Source: Nitzschia sp. pyKryTriq1 (Eukaryota; Bacillariophyta; Bacillariophyceae; Bacillariales; Bacillariaceae). From it: DNA of 64,000 nucleotides. The notes under the pieces are model-generated. The model saw only the letters and a program-made list of their open reading frames with translations, was not told the DNA's origin and made no database searches. Each line of letters begins with the position of its first letter. Position 1 is the first letter of the stretch. This document shows positions 30,187 to 40,014 of the stretch, piece after piece. The stretch is taken from contig OY101118.1 of the NCBI GenBank assembly GCA_956465555.1, positions 496,001 through 560,000 on the forward strand, read 5' to 3'. A program made the position numbers and the translations under genes.

Positions 30187-30920
30187 ACATACACACACGC
30201 ACACACACACACTTTTTTAAAGAGAAAGTTCATGGGAAAAGGAAGGCAATGATAGGGCTGTGAACGAATCAACAACCAAGTCACGAGCTTCACCTGCCGA
30301 CCAAAGAGATGTGCTCTACAACTGGCAGAGTATGAGTAGTGTCGCGACCCCTATAACTCTCTACTCTCTAGAGAGAACTAGCTACGAGTACTACTCTACC
30401 GGTATAGAGCGAAGGTATAGCTGAAGCTGGGTCGCTAGTAGGGAGTGTGAGGAGTCTATAGAGCTCTATTGCCTTTGAAAAACACAACACCAGAAAGTGG
30501 CTAGTGGGAGAGAGAGAGACGATGGAAGATGGCTGACTTCTTCATGCTCCAATAATAGAGGGACATAACAGTAATAAGTAATAATGGTCGTGTGTGACTG
30601 ACTCACGACTCGGACTCAAGGCGACTACCTTGACCCTGAGTCGTCGACTTTGGGGGCAGCACTGGGGGCGGTTTGAGTTTTGATGAGTGGCGATTTTCCA
30701 CGACGTCGCGATTTTGAATTCGTTCTTTTTCATTCTCTGCATGAAACATGCACGGGGCACGGGGCAACTTCATCATCTTTCAATTTCATTTCGACGCTAA
30801 TACTCGTACTGTACTCCTACGAACTTGCATTAACGCTGGACCAAAGTTGATCGATCAATAACAAGATCATCACAAGTAGAAGGGCAGTGATTATATTCTA
30901 TTCTACGGCAAAGCGAAACC
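30187..30920. other. Intergenic spacer with (CA)n and CTAG palindromes
   Basis: 734 bases between two plus-strand genes. Contains (AC)n at 30189-30212 and CTCTCTAGAGAG/ACTAGCTACGAG/TACCGGTA palindromes at 30350-30420. No gene seen. Confidence 0.5.
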
Positions 30921-31976
30921 ATGTCGTCAGCATATATTGTCGACGGCCGAGTCGAACGCGGGGGTAGCGCTTCCCAGTTGGGCGTTCGAACGCATTTTCT
31001 GCAGTGTCTCCTGTGGAACCGAGTGCTGTTCCTCTTGGGGGTGGCCGCCCTTTTCATAGTCACGAATCCTGCCAACTCGCATTTACTGGAGAATGACACT
31101 ACTCCTTCTTATTCTCAACCTACGATGATGTCGTATTTCAGCTCTCTCATTTGGGGACAAGACGAACAAGGCATCACGAATTACTTGTTCTTTTCGGTCA
31201 AAGATTCCTACGATGCCCTGGTGTTTATGGCTTTGCGTGAATCGTGGGCCTGCCGATACGATGACATGGATATTGGATTCGTCTGTGATCTTCTGAGACC
31301 TGTGCTGAACCACGGGAAACCAGTGCTCTGGGACGAATCGGATCCGGTTCATACAGCACATCGCATCCTGTGCTGGCTTTTGATATTTTCGGCCGCGGCC
31401 TCCTTTTGCTGTCCCAACCCTTATGATGGAAGATTGTTCGACAACCCATTCTTCGATAGTCTCTTGTCTGTATTCTACCGGCCACATCTGCTCTCGGATC
31501 TCTTTCATGAAAGCTTGACGGTGTATCCAGCATTGGTTGAGTTGCATAGCATCTTGCCTCGATTACGATCCGATTCCATGTGGTCAACAGGAGACGCCAA
31601 TCTCGATTTTGCCGTCGCTGTTATGCTTTTTGTGTTGGGTATTGGAGGTGGAAGCAATTTTATCGCCTCGCAGATCCTGCCCAAAAACAGTCCACACTGC
31701 ATTACGGGCTTTTCGCCCGTCGTGGCCGCCTCCATGGCCTACTGTCATCGCATCCGCGTACTGGGACCCCTTGTCCTCTTTCGACTGGACGTTTTATCTG
31801 TGAATACATCTGACTTGTATTGGACCGAACTAGCTTTGATCTTTCTTCGCGGAACTCGGAATACGTTTCCCACGATGGTTGCCTGGCTGGTTGCCGGGCT
31901 GCTGGGGACCGCACTCGCCAAGTATCAATTAGAAAATTTGGTGATATGGGGTGGCTTTTACAAGCTCTTTGGATAG
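30921..31976 (+). CDS. Multi-pass membrane protein, possible divergent rhomboid-like family
   Basis: Single exon, 351 residues. Hydrophobic segments lie near 27-48, 149-164, 229-253, 262-275, 281-293 and 318-336. The part GIGGGSNFIASQILP followed by CITGFSPVVAASMAYCHRI (GFSP at 263-266) resembles the rhomboid/derlin core, in which a GxSG loop precedes a small-residue helix. Ser265 sits where the catalytic Ser would be, but the second Gly is Pro and no late His is seen in the final segment. A pseudoprotease or an unrelated membrane protein is therefore more likely than an active protease. Large loops (50-145 and 165-225) lie between the helices. No targeting motif is obvious. Confidence 0.6.
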   Translation: MSSAYIVDGRVERGGSASQLGVRTHFLQCLLWNRVLFLLGVAALFIVTNPANSHLLENDTTPSYSQPTMMSYFSSLIWGQDEQGITNYLFFSVKDSYDALVFMALRESWACRYDDMDIGFVCDLLRPVLNHGKPVLWDESDPVHTAHRILCWLLIFSAAASFCCPNPYDGRLFDNPFFDSLLSVFYRPHLLSDLFHESLTVYPALVELHSILPRLRSDSMWSTGDANLDFAVAVMLFVLGIGGGSNFIASQILPKNSPHCITGFSPVVAASMAYCHRIRVLGPLVLFRLDVLSVNTSDLYWTELALIFLRGTRNTFPTMVAWLVAGLLGTALAKYQLENLVIWGGFYKLFG

Positions 31977-32222
31977 AGTGAGTCCATCTGACGGATGGAA
32001 CACATTACTTCGAGATTTGTATGTATACTGTACATATATTGTATAATGTAAAATAGACGAGAGCAATCTCCATTCATGCACGAGTAGCAATCAAGTGTGG
32101 CCGATGCTCCAACGATTTCTAGGACTGTGCGCATGAAATAAGTACACTTGAAACCATGTCAGTGTGCCATTATTATTTTATTTAGACTACCAGTATTACG
32201 CACGCACATGGGGTACTCTAGA

Positions 32223-33065
32223 CTAGATGGAATCGAGAATGGCCAGTCGCTTCGTGCTGTACTCCTCTGCAGTCAGAAACATTCGTATCGACTCGAGTTC
32301 TTGCATACGTTGCAAGGCAGTCTTTGTTTCTCTCCCCGCCTGGCGTTGTTGGTTTGTGCTAGAAAATGATATTGATTCGTTATCATGACCGTTGTCATCG
32401 GCATGGATCGCAACCACTTCAGAGGCTATAGGAGCGTTCGCGTAGTAGTCCTGTGGCTCGTCGTCTAGCAGCATGGTCGTATCGTGCGGTCGTCCTCTGA
32501 CTCCAGCATGATCGCGACTATCTTCAATAATTTCCACTGGAACCACAGTGGGAGGAAGATTGGCATTATTAGGATTCCCTTGTTCCACCAGAACCTGCTG
32601 CTGCGACGCTGATGACGACGACGCTGCGTCTCCCACAAGATGCGCTTGCGCTTCGTGCTCACGTGTTGGAATCTCCGCCATACAATATTGACGTGCATTG
32701 CGAACATCTTGGACGATATCACTGAGTTTGACGATTCGAAGCCAATATCTAGTCTTTCGTGGCGGCTTGGCTGATTTTCGATGATGAAACTCGATTTTGA
32801 TATTCTGCGTTCGTCTCGAAAAGTCGGAACATATTTTCTCCATACCCATATGAAAGCCAACACGCCTCAAATGTTTGTTGGTGAAAAAAGACCGCCGGGT
32901 ACGATAGAGATTATTGGCGACCTTGCCAAATAGTTCCCATGTTTCCAAGATGCGGTCGCCGTCTGGTTCCTCGTCCACAAATTGCCTCGGTAGCGCCACG
33001 CAAAACTCCACTTTGGGGTCCAGGGGAATGTCGCACATTCGGACGACTTCCCGCATTCCTGCCAT
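32223..33065 (-). CDS. Hypothetical protein with SHOCT-like C-terminal motif
   Basis: Single exon, 280 residues. The N-terminal half (about 10-125) is mixed alpha/beta (PKVEFCVALPRQFVDE, TWELFGKVANNLYRTRRSFF, RYWLRIVKLSDIVQDVRNAR) and unrecognised. A Gln/Asn/Ser-rich linker with acidic stretches follows. The last 30 residues, RMQELESIRMFLTAEEYSTK then RLAILDSI, have the pattern of a SHOCT domain (leucine-rich helix, 'ltxeEYexKR' helix, ILxxI end), a short C-terminal module best known in bacteria. The stop follows the motif directly, as usual for SHOCT. Function unknown. Confidence 0.65.
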   Translation of the reverse strand: MAGMREVVRMCDIPLDPKVEFCVALPRQFVDEEPDGDRILETWELFGKVANNLYRTRRSFFTNKHLRRVGFHMGMEKICSDFSRRTQNIKIEFHHRKSAKPPRKTRYWLRIVKLSDIVQDVRNARQYCMAEIPTREHEAQAHLVGDAASSSSASQQQVLVEQGNPNNANLPPTVVPVEIIEDSRDHAGVRGRPHDTTMLLDDEPQDYYANAPIASEVVAIHADDNGHDNESISFSSTNQQRQAGRETKTALQRMQELESIRMFLTAEEYSTKRLAILDSI

Positions 33066-34267
33066 ATTAACTGTACTATTTGTCCTTTCTACTGCTTTTT
33101 CTTCTTCTTCTTCTTCGGTTTCTCTTTTATACTTCCAATAATCATAAACTTATTGGGAGTGTTTGAACACACCTATGATGTCGACTAGCTAGTAGTAGTC
33201 GCACACAACATGCCTGTGGGCTGTTGGTGGTCTGTTTGCTGTTGCTGGCTGGTCTGTTCAAGGACTGTTTGGGCTGTGCGGTGTCCCGAACATTATTTCG
33301 GGGCGAAGACCTCAGATCGGTTAGAACACCCCCAAAACCATGCAGTATCTCCAACATCACTTCCCGAACATATTCGAACAGTCATTTCAAGGGTCACGAG
33401 TATACCAATCCCGTTTTAACCCCAATCCAAACTATATAACTACATAACAAAACAAGCAAGTCATAAAGAACTACAGATGGTCGAGGAACAGAGTATCCAG
33501 AACTCTCAGGTCAAGACCACAATTACAGAGTCACAATAACATCGATAGCAGACTGAAACTCATCGCTATTTTATCAGGATCCGTCGTTATCGTGGATTGT
33601 TGTGTGGAGTCAACAAAACACAGTTGCTGTCATGGTATCGGTCATCATTCTGTGCAAGCTACAACTATATCTAACAAACTCATTCCTCGTATCCAAGTCG
33701 GAGACGAGTTTGAGGGGACTGATTATAATATATTCCCATTGTACCTACGTATGGTGCATACGAGTAGTGGTATGTGCGTAGTGGGGACCAGACGGACGCT
33801 CTCGAGACCCGTGGCGATATACTGTACTCACAATCAGATAGACCACCATGACAGATGGTCGATTGTCAACGTCACGTTGTGAGGACCCATGTGCGGTCCT
33901 ACCTACCGGTACCTGGTACACAACAATCAATCACCGGTCGAAGTTTCCACAAAGTTCCAACTACTGTAATTCAGTCCTACGAGTCCGGCGGAGAAGCGCG
34001 GGTATACCGGTAGGAAGTACTGTACCGGTACAGTACTGGTACCGGTACTTGTACGGCGGCAGGTTCGGGCAGACCCGGCAGCGACGATGATACTTCGTAC
34101 TTCGTATTGCAGTACAAGTACTGGTACCGGTAGAGTAGAGAAAGAATACTTGTAGAGGTCACGGCAAGCATATAATATGAGATGATGGATCCATAGCAAC
34201 GTGGAGATTCTACCTTCGGGTGCAAGACCACTGTGGCTCCATTATATCAACCAGAGCAGCAGTAGTC
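33066..34267. other. Divergent intergenic spacer with dense GTAC palindromes
   Basis: 1.2 kb between divergent genes. A TTC run lies at 33103-33117. The part nearest the PLP-enzyme gene (33890-34140) is packed with TACCGGTA/GTACTGGTACC units and includes a perfect 22-bp palindrome. A 96-codon frame at 33592-33882 has no domain and is not called. Confidence 0.55.
34016..34037. repeat. Perfect 22-bp palindrome in a GTAC cluster
   Basis: AGTACTGTACC followed by its exact reverse complement. It lies in a larger palindrome-rich stretch (33890-34140) about 230 bases upstream of the start of the PLP-enzyme gene. Confidence 0.9.
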
Positions 34268-35803
34268 ATGGGAAGCAATCAATCGACTGCCGCCATGGTG
34301 GTAGGAGGCATCATTGCCGCACTGACCGTGACCGCCATGGCAGGCATCATCACTTTGGTCAGGCTTCTTCGGAACATCTCAGGCTCGGTCGGTGTGGCCG
34401 CCCCGACGGACGCCATGCTGAAAGAAGAAGACGCGTCCAAGTGTGCTCTCTTTCGGCACTTTCCAAGTCTATCCAAGACTTTGGCTTGGAGATCTTTGGG
34501 TGCCGCTGCCGAAACACCCATTCACAAGTGCACTATGCCAAGCAGGGACGAAAAGAACAGCGACAAGAAATTGGAATTCTTCCTCAAACGCGAAGATCTC
34601 ATTTCGACCACTCAATATGGCGGAAACAAAGTTCGAACCCTGCAACATCAGTTGGCAGTATGCGAGTCCAAACGGGAGTCGGGTCAAAAGGCGTTCCAGC
34701 ACCTGGTCTCCTTGGGATCTGGTGGGAGCAACCAAGTGCTTGCGTGCGTCGTCTACGCTCGGAAACTCGGGTGGGACAATGCTCCTGGGGGAAACACCAT
34801 AATGCCCTTCTGGTTTGACAGCGACGAACCGGATTTGGATAATACACTCAATATGTTAAGTGTTTTGTCGTTCCCTACACCGCCCACCTTTGATTGGGGC
34901 ACCAAGGTGGGACCCTTGACCATGATCAAGGGGATTCGATCGGCCTGGACCCAAACCCAGTTGATTCCCATGATGCTGGGAGGAAACTGCCCTACGGGTG
35001 TCCTTGGCCAGGCGAGTGGCATCCTCGAGCTCGCGGAACAAATTGGAGGGGGGGGAAGTCCCGATGTGGAGCGTATCTATCTTCCACTTGGTTCGGGCTG
35101 TACTACAGCGGGATTGGTGCTGGGAACTGTATTGGCCCATCATCTCGGACTAAAGGCATTGTCTCATCCTGATTTTAAGATAGTCGCTTGCAACGTCCAT
35201 GGTGGAATGGCTATGATGGATCGATTTATTGGGCTGCATAAGAACCCAGCGTTGAAATTCATGCCCTTGACCATCACGCACTCGGTGGCGGGCGCGTGCC
35301 GTGCCTTAAAAGAGGTGGGCGGTCCCGATGTTCTAGACGAAGCCATGAAATTTATTCAAACGAATCTGGATATCCGAGACGACGCTGATGTGGTCGGCAA
35401 GTATGGAGGTCACTCGGAACTGAGTCGAGAAGCCGCGAAATGGTACGACGAAAAGGGAGAAGTCACCAATTTCAAGAGTGGCAGAAAGGAAAAGGAACTT
35501 TGGATGTGTGGACATTTCGTATCAAAAGCCGTAGTGCCATTGATGAACGATCTAGAGGCCGCAGCAGCCAAAAATACCGAGGGCGCACCAGAAGCACCCA
35601 AATATATGCTTTGGATGACCAAGTCTGCAGTCCAACCTCGCGGCTCTGTAGAAGAATGGCCCAAATTTCAACAGTATCATACTACAGTCAAGAAGTGGGC
35701 CGATGATGGCAAGGCGGAATCCACCTTCCGTCCTGGACGAGTTTCTACGTTTGGGGGCAAGCCAGAGGACTATCGATCCATAATGACGCAAATAATATCA
35801 TAA
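34268..35803 (+). CDS. PLP-dependent enzyme of the ACC deaminase/D-cysteine desulfhydrase family, membrane anchored
   Basis: Single exon, 511 residues from the Met at 34268; an upstream in-frame Met is at 34220. The fold-type II core has the PLP lysine K121 in FFLKREDLISTTQYGGNK, the Gly-rich substrate loop LVSLGSGGSNQVLA and the phosphate-binding loop LPLGSGCTTAGLVLG. Family members deaminate 1-aminocyclopropane-1-carboxylate or release H2S from D-cysteine; the sequence alone does not decide which. The N-terminus is unusual: MGSNQS fits an N-myristoylation site and residues about 8-31 form a transmembrane helix. Inserted loops (YARKLGWDNAPGGN) and a C-terminal extension of about 60 residues make it longer than bacterial homologues (around 330). 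Confidence 0.85.
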   Translation: MGSNQSTAAMVVGGIIAALTVTAMAGIITLVRLLRNISGSVGVAAPTDAMLKEEDASKCALFRHFPSLSKTLAWRSLGAAAETPIHKCTMPSRDEKNSDKKLEFFLKREDLISTTQYGGNKVRTLQHQLAVCESKRESGQKAFQHLVSLGSGGSNQVLACVVYARKLGWDNAPGGNTIMPFWFDSDEPDLDNTLNMLSVLSFPTPPTFDWGTKVGPLTMIKGIRSAWTQTQLIPMMLGGNCPTGVLGQASGILELAEQIGGGGSPDVERIYLPLGSGCTTAGLVLGTVLAHHLGLKALSHPDFKIVACNVHGGMAMMDRFIGLHKNPALKFMPLTITHSVAGACRALKEVGGPDVLDEAMKFIQTNLDIRDDADVVGKYGGHSELSREAAKWYDEKGEVTNFKSGRKEKELWMCGHFVSKAVVPLMNDLEAAAAKNTEGAPEAPKYMLWMTKSAVQPRGSVEEWPKFQQYHTTVKKWADDGKAESTFRPGRVSTFGGKPEDYRSIMTQIIS

Positions 35804-35986
35804 TAGGCGAGCAACATTAACAAGGGTGCTATCATTATCCTTGTTTGGTGAGTAAGGGTCAACAGTCAGTGTATGACTGAATCATCGCGCAATCGCGATA
35901 TTGTGACGAAAGAGCGAGTCAGTCAGTCGCCGAGTAGAATGAATACTCAGACTAGTAAATCCAAAAATCATGGATGCCTATGTGCA

Positions 35987-36693
35987 CTATGAACCTCTAC
36001 CCGTGGCCATAATATTATTCTTTCGTTGTCGGTTCTTTTCTTTATTTTCTCGGATAAAGGAATTGTGCTTTTCCACCGCAGCATCAATCGCCCGAAGAAC
36101 CGTCTCATAGATTAAGTTTTGGGGTTGTGAGGTTTGTTCCAGTTGCGATAGAATCCATGAGACACATTCCGCAGTACACATCCAAGCCCTCGTTGGCGTC
36201 GAAGAAGAAGAAGAATTGTCTTGGGACGGAGTCGTTCGAATTTCAAATCGACTCGGTCGAAAGGTTTTGGGCAAGTCGTCGGGTTGCAAGGCCATTCGTA
36301 GCATATGGGGTGGATAGTGATTATGATTGGCACGGTGCATTTCTTTGGCAAACTTCCAAGTAGCATCCAATACCAACAGTACAACTTTTCCATTTTTCTG
36401 AGTGTCTGTTACATTGACATGGTGTTGTTGTTGTTGTTGTTGTTGTTGTTCTCGTTTCCACTCGAGGATTTTGGGCCCAAGTTCGGTCAAACTATAGACT
36501 TGTCGAACATTCGCATTGTTATTATGTTCGGCAGATGCCACGTCGTCGTCTCGACCAGCACGGAGTTGCCCTTCTTCGTTGGTTTCCGGGAAGATGAGAA
36601 TGGGTAGATGAGGCGGTTCCAAGAGTTCCCGGATGGGCAGTGGTATTCGATCCCCCAATCGACGCCCCACACACAAATGCAATGGCGTTGTCG

Positions 36694-36729
<36 letters not shown>

Positions 36730-37276
36730 ATTTGTATTCTGGAGACGAGGGAGATGAGGATGATGAAAAACACAATTCCAAGAGAGGAACACTTCGATTG
36801 TTTTTATGTTTGAATTCGTGGGGGTGTTGTAAAATGACAACGACCGTATCCTTCAACTCAAGAGGACGGTCAGGCGGTGGCAATGCGTGGCAAATACAGG
36901 CGCGAGGTTTGGGGCGGTGACATCTGGTACATATTTCTCGTCGTCCTTTCTTTGCTGTTGCTGGTAAAGTAGCAGTAATGTCGGGGCAGGGGGTGTTGGG
37001 TGATAAATAATCTGATGACGGGGATGGTGATTGTGATTGTGATTGCGATTGTGATTGTGTGGAAGAATCATCACAATCGTTGGCAATCGAGGCTGCTGCC
37101 AGATTCTTGGTGATGTTGGATGCTGTGGTACAAGTACCGGTAGCTTCCTGGTCGTTCTTCAGGTTGGGTCCGAGGTTCGAAACACCATGGCAGGATGGAA
37201 GTGCCGGAGTATCATCATCTGAATGGGTTGGCTGCTGGTCGGTGTTTTCCAGCACGTCATTCTTAGTTGTCATCAT
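35987..37276 (-). CDS. DTW-domain tRNA-uridine aminocarboxypropyltransferase
   Basis: Single exon, 429 residues. DTW enzymes transfer the 3-amino-3-carboxypropyl group of SAM to a tRNA uridine (acp3U). Visible parts are a four-Cys zinc site (C116, C119, C127, C129 in EICTRCHRPKPRACICHALP), then VVVILQHPHEFKHKNNRS, the name-giving DATW at 304-307 in LLVLDATWKFAKEM, and the C-terminal block TAECVSWILSQLEQ. Residues 1-110 are disordered with Ser-Gln repeats. A poly-Asn run (about 184-194) and a poly-Gln run (about 277-284) sit inside the enzyme domain, from (GTT)n tracts at 36694-36729 and 36423-36450. Cytosolic or nuclear action is assumed. Met1 and Met2 are both possible starts. Confidence 0.88.
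36423..36450. repeat. (GTT)n microsatellite, poly-Gln coding
   Basis: Within the DTW gene; read on the minus strand as CAA codons. Confidence 0.9.
36694..36729. repeat. (GTT)n microsatellite, poly-Asn coding
   Basis: Within the DTW gene; read on the minus strand as AAC codons. Confidence 0.9.
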
Positions 37277-37765
37277 TCATTTGGGGACAGCATCATCATC
37301 ATCATCATCATTGTGACCCTTGAGATTATGACAAAGGTCGGAGGGAGATGATGAGGCCTTTGATCTTACCGGTACCGTGCATCGTACCTGCCTGGTACCG
37401 TATTGGATGTGTGTTTATCATCGTGTTGTCGAAAGGAAGGAAGAGGCAAATCAAAAACCGCTGCTTGCTTCCACGCGGAAGTATCATAGCATGCGCCTCG
37501 AAGAATTTAGGAAGTCGGATCATTCGTAGTATTGTGTCCGTTATTGTCCGTTCTTGCAGGCAGTCGAACAGAACAGAGACGACTGCGACTAAAAAACGAT
37601 GCCTGCGATGCCGCCTGTCGCGACGATGGCGGCGGAAAATAGATGGATGCACCGCCCATCCGTTCGCAAAGTAGACTATTACCAGTATGCGAAGACTTGA
37701 TTGCGATTCTTACAACCACCACAGTCATCATCTTCGCGTCTCTGACAAGCAAATATACGAGTATA
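37277..37765. other. Divergent intergenic spacer
   Basis: Contains a (CAT)n run at 37289-37312 and ACCGGTACCG/CCTGGTACCG palindromes at 37370-37402. The downstream frame is open from 37643, but the recognisable N-terminus starts at 37766. Confidence 0.5.
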
Positions 37766-38965
37766 ATGTACGGTGGCTTATTTGGAGATCTTCCGGCGGC
37801 CAAAAGCCAGAATTCGAACGAGAAAGAGTCGGGTGGAAACAAGAACGATGACACAATAACGAACGACAAGAACAAAAATAATAATGGCAATGGCAATGGT
37901 GCAACAGAGGATGCGGTTGCTTCCAAACCACCAGCATCGTCATCTTCAGCAGCAGGCTTCATGTTCATGCCTGCCGCAGCCGTCGCTCGTAAAAAACCAA
38001 AGGCGGCATCAACACCAAGTACCTTTTCTCAATCCATTGGAGCCGCCGGAACGAGCATGGCATTTGTTCCTGCCACTGTTAAACGTAAAAAGAATAGATT
38101 TGCCGCCAAGCTTTTGGAAGCTCCAAAGGCAGTGGCACCAACAGCAACAACAACGATAACAACAACAACAACAACGACTCCAGTTCCACCCAACAAGGCG
38201 TCACTCGCCACCGAAACGTCCACGCCGTTTGTGTCGACTACCACCACGACCAGTATCAAACAAACATCGTTGCAGCAGACAGGACCCATTGATATTCATG
38301 CCCCTCAAGAGAAGAACATTCAGCAACACCAGCAACAACCCAAAACTTCTTCATTTCATCCTACTGCTACGGCTGCAATTGCAGCCGTATCCACACCACA
38401 TTCATCAATATTATTATTGGAACCAAGCAGCAGGCACATGTCCAATACTAATGATAGCAATCCGGAAGAGATACCATTGGAAGAAGATGAAGAGGACTAC
38501 TATGATGAGAACAACGACGGCGACGATGGTGATGAACCCGCCGAGATTACCGATCCCTATGATCCGTATGTACCGAATGATTTATTACAGTATTGGGATC
38601 GTCAAGCGTTGATTCAAGAACAAAGGCAGCTACATGAAGAAACTCGTCAAGCCTTGGAACAACAACGCTTATTACGAGAACAGTTGGAACATGAACGTCA
38701 AGCACTGCAACAGCAAGGAAACCTAGAACAATTAAGTAGTATGGGGCGAGGACGGGGACGAGGAGGTGTTTCCAACTTGCCTGCGTGGTTAGTAGCGAAG
38801 CAGCAGCAAGAGCAAGAGGGAGACAAATTGGGTGCGGCAGAACAGGATCAATTAGTGGTGGGTATGGGGCGAGGTCGGGGACGAGGAGGTGTTTCCAACT
38901 TGCCCGCGTGGTTAGTGGCGAAGCAGCAGCAAGAGCAAGAGGGAGATAAATTGGGTTCCCAATAG
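37766..38965 (+). CDS. SPF45/DRT111 (RBM17)-like splicing protein lacking G-patch and RRM
   Basis: Single exon, 399 residues. The start at 37766 gives MYGGLFGDLPAAK, close to the conserved N-terminus of plant DRT111/RBM17 (GGLYGDLPP type). The block DPYDPYVPNDLLQYW matches the family's 'EYDPxRPNDYE' element and is followed by a charged helix (REQLEHERQALQQQG). Between them lie Thr-, Gln- and Asp-rich disordered stretches. The G-patch and C-terminal RRM/UHM of RBM17 are absent. Instead the protein ends in two nearly identical 31-residue repeats beginning MGRGRGRGGVSNLPAWLVAK, at 38741-38833 and 38864-38956. RGG-like segments may bind RNA. A spliceosome link is inferred from the two family elements only. 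Confidence 0.6.
   Translation: MYGGLFGDLPAAKSQNSNEKESGGNKNDDTITNDKNKNNNGNGNGATEDAVASKPPASSSSAAGFMFMPAAAVARKKPKAASTPSTFSQSIGAAGTSMAFVPATVKRKKNRFAAKLLEAPKAVAPTATTTITTTTTTTPVPPNKASLATETSTPFVSTTTTTSIKQTSLQQTGPIDIHAPQEKNIQQHQQQPKTSSFHPTATAAIAAVSTPHSSILLLEPSSRHMSNTNDSNPEEIPLEEDEEDYYDENNDGDDGDEPAEITDPYDPYVPNDLLQYWDRQALIQEQRQLHEETRQALEQQRLLREQLEHERQALQQQGNLEQLSSMGRGRGRGGVSNLPAWLVAKQQQEQEGDKLGAAEQDQLVVGMGRGRGRGGVSNLPAWLVAKQQQEQEGDKLGSQ
38741..38956 (+). repeat. Tandem 123-base period coding repeat
   Basis: Two 93-base copies (38741-38833, 38864-38956) separated by 30 bases, with only a few mostly synonymous differences, implying a recent duplication. Each encodes GRGRGRGGVSNLPAWLVAK plus a Gln/Glu tail. 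Confidence 0.9.
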
Positions 38966-39322
38966 AGCTATGCACTAGTCTAGTAAAGCTCGGTTGATTC
39001 CACACTACAAGCACTTGTACTCTTTTCAGATGAGCACTTTTTCCATATGTATATTTACTCGTACTGTAGAGCAGGAATGAGTCGTCAGGAGGAGGAATCA
39101 GTCGTCAAAAGTCAGAAGTAGACGAGATGGTCCAGAAGCGGTCATTGAGTTATGAGATCGTATTGGTCGATCGCACCGATGCTTTTTCGCTTTTCTTGAT
39201 TTTGCATCTCCCCCAAACGACAATAATAAACCACAAACGACCGATAGCGACGATGAGACGAAATGACCCTTCATTATCCACTCACTACTCCTTTCTTGCC
39301 TTCCCTAACGCAAAAGACGAGA
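38966..39322. other. Intergenic spacer
   Basis: Between two plus-strand genes. No repeat or gene of note. Confidence 0.4.
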
Positions 39323-39955
39323 ATGTATAGCCCCCAGATCCGGTCACCCGTCTTTATTGTTGTCACCCTTTTGTTGGCGACCAGCAACTTATTCCAATGC
39401 TTGACGACGGCCAGCAACGCTCAACACGAAGATCCGTCGTCGTCGCCACAAGAAATGTTGGTGCAGGCGGTCCGAGCCGACGATCCAGTCACTATTGAAA
39501 AGGCGATTCTAGAGTTTGGTGCCGATATCAATCTCCAAGGAGTGGGCGCCCAAACACCTCTGGTCAGTGCCGTCTTGGGGGGGAAACTCCACGCGGTGGA
39601 GAAACTGCTGGCATTGGGTGCCGATGTCACCATTCCCGAAAAGGACGGATACACAGTCATGCATGCGGCCGGATTTCAAGGACGATCCGCCATTCTCAAA
39701 GTCTTAGCCGCCCATAATGATGGGGCGATCAATACTATGGAACAGCATTCCGATGGATACTTTCCCCTGCATCGGGCATGCTGGGGCCGTGAGCTTCGGC
39801 ACGCGGACACAGTCCAAACATTTTTGGAGCTAGGTGTGCCACCGGATCTAGAAGCCGGAAATGGAAAGACATGCTTGACCATGACGAGCAACCCAAAAAC
39901 TCTTTCACTGATAGAAGCAGCCATGGAGGAGAAGAAGAGTGAGACTGAACTATAG
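39323..39955 (+). CDS. Secreted ankyrin-repeat protein
   Basis: Single exon, 210 residues from the Met at 39323; an upstream in-frame Met at 39263 would add 20 residues before the signal. The signal peptide is SPVFIVVTLLLATSNLFQCL with a likely cut near TTASNA. Three to four ankyrin repeats follow: VQAVRADDPVTIEKAILEFG, GAQTPLVSAVLGGKLHAVEK, DGYTVMHAAGFQGRSAILKV and DGYFPLHRACWGRELRHADT. Binding is presumably protein-protein within the secretory pathway or outside the cell. Its 3' end is only 59 bases from the convergent end of RPAP1. Confidence 0.8.
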   Translation: MYSPQIRSPVFIVVTLLLATSNLFQCLTTASNAQHEDPSSSPQEMLVQAVRADDPVTIEKAILEFGADINLQGVGAQTPLVSAVLGGKLHAVEKLLALGADVTIPEKDGYTVMHAAGFQGRSAILKVLAAHNDGAINTMEQHSDGYFPLHRACWGRELRHADTVQTFLELGVPPDLEAGNGKTCLTMTSNPKTLSLIEAAMEEKKSETEL

Positions 39956-40014
39956 AAGATATGGTTGAAATTATCTTAGTAGTTGTATGTAGTACTCCAT
40001 CGATCGATTCCATG

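Noticed and set aside
33592-33882. 96-codon plus-strand frame
   Set aside because: No domain; isolated in a repeat-rich spacer.
36421-36730. Repeat arrays as a CRISPR-like structure
   Set aside because: They are simple GTT microsatellites inside a coding gene; no spacer-repeat alternation occurs anywhere in the window.
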